DNA of 64,000 nt. It comes from Juglans regia (Eukaryota > Streptophyta > Magnoliopsida > Fagales > Juglandaceae). Made by a program: the position numbers and the translations under genes. The notes beneath the pieces are model-generated. The model saw only the letters and a program-made list of their open reading frames with translations, did not search any database and was not told where the DNA came from. Positions 59,116 through 64,000 of this stretch are shown here, piece after piece (within the stretch, counting starts at the first letter, position 1; the number at the start of each line of letters is the position of its first letter). The stretch covers positions 24,809,722 to 24,873,721 of the forward strand of contig NC_049912.1 in the NCBI RefSeq assembly GCF_001411555.2, given 5' to 3'.

Positions 59116-62100
59116 ATGAGAGATGAAAATCCCAAGAAAAGCAAGGTTTTTCACTTTCTTCTGCTAGAAAAGACATTTGTTTGTGGAAGAATTATAAGCT
59201 TTTGTTTCCGGTTTCCTTTATTTATTTATTTATTATTGGATGATGTTTACCGATTTTTTGTTTCTTGTTTGGTGAAGCTCTCATGGTCAAAGAAAATGGT
59301 CAGGAAGTGGTTCAATATCAAGAGCAAGACGGAGGATTTTCAGGCAGATGATGTTAATTGCGGTGGTGGGTGTCTTTGTTCTCTCTGGGTTCCTCCTTTT
59401 TGATGTCAACTTTTAGGACTTTGGGAATTACTCCCTCAATGCTAGAAAAGAATATGCTTTGTCCTCCCCCAATAAAGAATCTATTACCTAATTTATCGCC
59501 TGCTGGTTGGTTGCCAAGAAAGCTGAAGAAGGAACATATTAATATATATATGTACCTTGAGTTTTATCGTTGTTAATGTTGTCATGGTTTTCAAAATTCT
59601 ACGATCTCGAGAACTTAGCCAAATATTCAAACTAGTCTCAATTGGGTAGGGGCTTCTGTCTCCCGCATCACAAGTAATCAATGATTTCAAAGTTCCAAAT
59701 TCTCTAATCCTGTCTCCAAGTTTTCTCGGCAACCAAACAAAGAATCAACTCTCTTGATCGAGTTTGTTTTTGCAGCATTAATACCGAATTAACAATGATG
59801 CATTAACAAAGCATTAACTCTCTTGATCGAGTTCGTATCCAATTTGTTTTGAAGTGGGATAGCTGATGCATTAACAATGATTCCTATTTCAGGAGGTGAT
59901 ACGGAATACAGGACTAGCTTCTCAGAGAGGGAGCCATGCACAATCAAAAAAAGCAAAACTGGTTGAGTATAATTAGAACACAATTTGAGACTTCATTTAC
60001 TAAGAATATATCCCAAGATGTTATTTTTCCTTATCTCTCCTTTTTCCCCTCTCTCCGATGCGCAGAAAAATTTTGCCGGAACACGGAGCAGGGCCGGCGA
60101 GGAAGAATGAATCTTGACCACCCCCGAATCATAGACGTGCAGAACTATAGGTATTGTTTTCCTTCATTTTCGTCTTCTTCTTTTCGATCTTATTGGATGT
60201 TATTGTACTGACTATGAGAGCTTTTCTCTTTTTTACTTGGGGGCAGCATATTCGTTGCTACATGGAATGTGGCTGGAAGATCCCCACCCAGTAATTTGAA
60301 TCTGGATGACTGGCTTCATGCCTCGGCACCTGCTGACATTTATGTTCTTGGGTATGCTTTGGGTAGCTTATATTTCCATGGTTTTGCTTGATGAGAAGTC
60401 TGAAATCAACCCATTACTAACGGATGCCCCCATTCTATTCCTTGCCTCTCAGATTTCAAGAAATTGTTCCATTAAATGCCGGTAATGTTCTGGGTGCAGA
60501 AGACAACGGTCCTGCCAAAAAATGGCTGGCTCTCGTTCGAAAGACTCTGAACAATCTTCCTGGGACCAGTGGGGTTGGTGGATGCTATACACCATCACCC
60601 ATTCCAGAACCAATGGTAGAAATAAATGCAGATTTTGAGGGGTCTACTAGGCAGAAGAACTCATCTTTCTTCCATCGTCGATCCTTCCAGACAACCCACA
60701 GCTGGAGAATGGACAGTGAACCTTCAATCCCACAACCAAGACTTGATCGTCGATTTAGTGTTTGTGATAGAGTAATATTTGGCCACCGGCAAAGTGATTT
60801 TGATCCCAATTTCAGATGGGGTCACCGGCCGAGTGACTATTCCCGGCCAAGTGACTATTCCAGACCAAGCGACTATTCCAGGCCAAGTGACTATTCCAGA
60901 TGGGGTTCATCAGATGATGACAATGGGCCAGGGGACTCCCCAAGTACTGTGTTGCATTCACCAATGGCCTATGGCGGATTTCAATCTTGCGAAGATGGAT
61001 ATAGAATGCCAGGGCGTTCGAGGTACTGTTTGGTTGCAAGCAAACAGATGGTCGGCATATTTCTCACAATATGGGTAAGAAGTGGATTGAGGGATTCCGT
61101 TCGGAACATGAAAGTTTCTTGCGTTGGCCGAGGATTGATGGGTTACCTCGGAAATAAGGTATAGCATTAGTTAATTGTGGCAGTTACCATATGCATCTGC
61201 TTGTTCTTTGAGTTTTTGTGGATACTATTAACTGAAAATGACACGCATTATTGTTGTATTTGCAGGGATCAATTTCAGTCAGCATGTCTTTACACCAAAC
61301 AACATTTTGCTTCGTCTGTAGCCATTTGACCTCAGGGCAGAAGGAGGGTGACGAGCTAAGAAGGAACTCTGATGTCATGGAAATCCTTAGGAAGACAAGG
61401 TTTCCCCGCGTTCATGGCTCTGGAGATGGGAAATCCCCCGAAACTATCCTCGAGCATGAGTAAGACCCTTGCTTATCGATCATCGATTAAATAGGGCTAT
61501 TAACTTTTTGTGAACGGAAATTGTAGTGGGTTAAGAGAAAATGCAGGCTAGTAGGGAAAGCAATATGGAATTATCATAGCTCACAATCTTTTATAATTAT
61601 CATAGCTCAACTACGTTTTGTCTTCAGTATTATAATTATGTATCTTTCTTCTTCTTCTTTTCTCCTTATCCAGTCGAGTTATTTGGCTTGGGGATTTGAA
61701 TTATCGTATTGCTCTCTCTTACCGCTCTGCCAAAGCGCTTGTTGAGATGCAAAACTGGAGGGCATTGTTGGAGAATGACCAGGCATGTTTCTCTTCCAGA
61801 GTGCTTCTGTCTGTTTCATTCTCAGTTCCAAAATGACTTATTGTTTTATTGTTTTTGCTTATACGAAGAAGAATCCAATCTAAATTGTTGACGGTTCTCT
61901 TGGCAGTTACGAAGAGAGCAGAGACATGGTCGTGTTTTTGTGGGGTGGAATGAGGGGAGGATTTATTTTCCACCAACTTACAAGTATTCAACTAATTCAG
62001 ACAGATATGCAGGGGACGATATGCATCCAAAGGAGAAACGCAGAACGCCTGCTTGGTAAGATGACTTCTTCAACCTTATGGGAAAAGAAGTATGTGTGAA

Positions 62101-62521
62101 ATGATAGCCCAAAGCAATATGGAGGGGAGATATGAAGAATAAATTAAAAAAAAAATCTTTCATCTATGAATTGTAGATTGTCATAGGATGTGGGGTACTG
62201 GACCCTTCACGATGGGACATTCGTTAATTCAAAAACTTGTAGTGGTATTTTTATTTGTTCTGGAAGTGGTGCTGATTTTAATAATTTTTTGTATGAAGGT
62301 GTGATAGAATTTTGTGGTATGGAGAAGGTCTCCAGCAATCATCCTATGTCCGGGGCGAATCTAGATTTTCAGATCATAGACCCGTTTATGGCCTATTTTG
62401 GGCTGAGGTTGAATCAAGCCATAGCCGTTTGAGGAAAAGCATGAGCTGTTCCAGTTCCAAGATTGAAGTGGAGGAGCTTCTGCCGTATTCGCATGGATAT
62501 ACTGAACTCAACTTTTTCTAA
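59116..62521 (+). CDS. IP5P4: Type I inositol polyphosphate 5-phosphatase
   Basis: Exons 59116-59145, 59278-59365, 59893-59961, 60066-60150, 60247-60351, 60453-61158, 61266-61459, 61674-61782, 61907-62055 and 62299-62521 give 585 residues in one frame. It starts [20 protein letters not shown], a basic N-terminus, then [40 protein letters not shown], a Ser-rich insert and [15 protein letters not shown]. Catalytic motifs of the exonuclease/endonuclease/phosphatase fold are present: GDLNYRI at 432-438, PAWCDRILW at 510-518 and SDHRP at 536-540. The enzyme removes the 5-phosphate of inositol polyphosphates and/or phosphoinositides, affecting Ca2+ signalling, ABA response and vesicle traffic in plants. 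N-terminus, RRSFQT and RPSDYS region, and the C-terminus YTELNFF match Arabidopsis 5PTase4 as I recall it. Intron 8 (61783-61906) uses a GC donor. Four RPSDYS repeats occupy 251-274. Confidence 0.95.
60826..60897 (+). repeat. 18-bp coding minisatellite, four copies (RPSDYS)
   Basis: Four in-frame 18-bp units encode Arg-Pro-Ser-Asp-Tyr-Ser at residues 251-274 of IP5P4. Units differ at synonymous sites (CGG CCG AGT, CGG CCA AGT, AGA CCA AGC, AGG CCA AGT). A related QSDFDP element just upstream hints at older decay of the same pattern. Confidence 0.9.
61783..61906 (+). other. GC-AG intron in IP5P4
   Basis: The exon ends GAGAATGACCAG and the intron starts GCATGTTT. The acceptor is TTGGCAG before TTACGAAGAG. 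Only this GC donor keeps the frame and the conserved LLENDQLRREQ junction; no nearby GT does. Confidence 0.8.
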
Positions 62522-64000
62522 ACGAAAGAAGAATAATTGCGATCCACGTTAGTCTGCACTTGAGTATGCTCTCTCTGCACCATTCTACATGTTTTAAAAC
62601 TAGACATAAGGCGTTGGAATGTACCTGGTCTTCCTTTTTTACATTATGTAAGCTGCCCATGACTGAGAGACTACCATGGCCAATAACCATTTAAAGAATT
62701 ACAAGTTTTTCTGCATATCAATTATGATTTGCATCCTGAGAACTCAGGGGGATACCCCTCTTTCAGTTCTCTCTCTCTCTCTCTCTCTCACACTCTCTCT
62801 CTCATTTATATTTCCCCTTAGTGCATCCTGGGTGGCTGGAAGTACTAAAATGGCTCGGTATGCAAGTCTTATTAATGACAGTAGCTCCCAGCCTCCTGCA
62901 AGCCATTCTATAATAAGCCTGGAGGATATACTTTGTACAATATCCCCCACCTGGATCTGAATCATGCCTATTTCCCAGAACGTGCACTTTGCATAATCTG
63001 AAAGGGTTTAATATTTACATTCTCTTTCCCTTATCTTTTTAAAAATTTTGTGTAGTGGTAGATCTCTTGGTTGTTCCCATTCTGATTTAACATTTGGTCC
63101 CCAGTTGCAGGCGGGAATAACTTTGAAGAAATTCATCCTTGAAGGGTGATGGAGACATTCCGTTGCCCACGTACCAAAAGAGGTTGGTCTCCCCCTCCTT
63201 TTTTTTTCTCTCTCACTTTTCTTGGTTTTGCTGAAGTACACAGTTTCTTTGTCTAATTTTACCTTTACTTTCTCTTAGCAGGAGTTGATTCTGTAATTTT
63301 GTCACCAACACAATATACCTTCAAACATCATAAGCGTTAGCTAACAACGTAACAGTATCAGTATGATGCATTATTTCTGTTTCCTGATTAACAAGCACCC
63401 TCCTTCTGGCATCTCAGAGTCGGGCACGGGTATAATCCTATATATAGTGATCAGGTACTATATGTCTGCTTACTTCTATACTTGAACTAAAATATGTTAT
63501 GCATGTTCTTATGGTCAAACTTTTTGGCTTTGCAGGATGAACTCAACGTATACAGAAGTGCCATGTGGGAGATGACAATTTTTTTCTATTCGTGATTTTT
63601 TAATTTGTTCAGGAAATATATAGATGACTGAATGGAGGTGAAAGATAGTCAAAATAATCCTGTGTACTAACTTTAAATGCTAAGAAAAGTAAAGAAAGAT
63701 TTGGTGGATACTCATTGTGAAAGTAATGTGAAAAATGTAAAGAAAAGAAAAGGAAGAAGTTGAGTATAGAAATCTGAAGCCTCTTGCTCTCTGTATTGTT
63801 AATGATTCTACTGAAAAAAGATCTTGTTCTTGATAGTCTCCCATCTCCACTGCTGTTTGCTTTTCTTTTCACGCCGAGGCCAATGACAAACCAGAAAAGC
63901 ACAAGACAGACTCATAGCTTTGGCTGTATCGGAAACGATATGGTTTTGGAGAATGCTCTTTGAGAAAGTTGTCTAAACTCAACATCTTTTGCAGTTGGCT
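62522..64000. other. IP5P4 3' untranslated region and right-edge flank
   Basis: Contains a CT microsatellite (62769-62806) and AT-rich sequence. Some CAG- and GT-bounded segments near 63110-63180 and 63285-63420 could be exons of an untranslated tail, but no coding frame or family was recognised. Minus-strand frames at 63241-63008 and 63902-63609 look like chance. Confidence 0.5.

Noticed and set aside
1..64000. CRISPR arrays, rRNA or tRNA genes, bacterial-type operons, organellar insertions
   Set aside because: None seen; the only tRNA-like boxes belong to the SINE, and regular repeats are microsatellites or coding repeats.

Overview
The window is nuclear DNA of a flowering plant. The genes carry many GT-AG introns, the spacers are AT-rich and full of small transposons (MITEs), and every recognisable product is a land-plant family: sulfate transporter SULTR3, NETWORKED1, TSO1-like CXC, RDM1, a type I inositol polyphosphate 5-phosphatase. 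A woody rosid eudicot, possibly of the walnut/oak group, would fit; this is inference from protein similarity recalled from memory, not a database result. There is no bacterial, organellar or viral gene content, and no CRISPR, rRNA or tRNA gene.

Layout. 174-1803 (+): the 3' half of a SULTR3 sulfate transporter, cut by the left edge. 4948-7650 (+): RPS3A (40S protein eS1), 7 exons, with a telo-box and TATA promoter. 16676-8592 (-): a NETWORKED1 actin-binding coiled-coil protein of about 1848 residues. 28338-22626 (-): a TSO1-like CXC (TCX2-type) DNA-binding protein, 10 exons, 800 residues. 36539-41344 (+): homocysteine S-methyltransferase (HMT2-like), 7 exons, 337 residues. 44047-42664 (-): RDM1 of the RNA-directed DNA methylation pathway, with a probable non-coding 5' exon near 46.1 kb. 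59116-62521 (+): inositol polyphosphate 5-phosphatase (IP5P4-like), 10 exons, 585 residues, with one GC-AG intron. Exons were joined by hand from splice signals, and every reconstructed frame closes exactly from exon to exon. The genes serve unrelated housekeeping, cytoskeletal, chromatin, metabolic and signalling roles; nothing suggests a functional cluster.

The spacers and several introns hold mobile DNA, and some insertions can be delimited to the base by target-site duplications: two copies of one tRNA-derived SINE (NET1 and HMT2 introns), a poly(A)-tailed retroelement in the RDM1 leader intron, a 752-bp hAT-type element at 33.7-34.5 kb, and a GC-rich fold-back element with a (GA)33 tract at 56 kb. 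Between about 46.2 and 50.2 kb lies a nest of related MITEs. Within it is a young processed retrocopy of a dormancy/auxin-associated (DRM/ARP) transcript that appears to have ended inside its first intron. I regard this retrocopy as the most unusual object in the window. No unknown multi-gene system was found.
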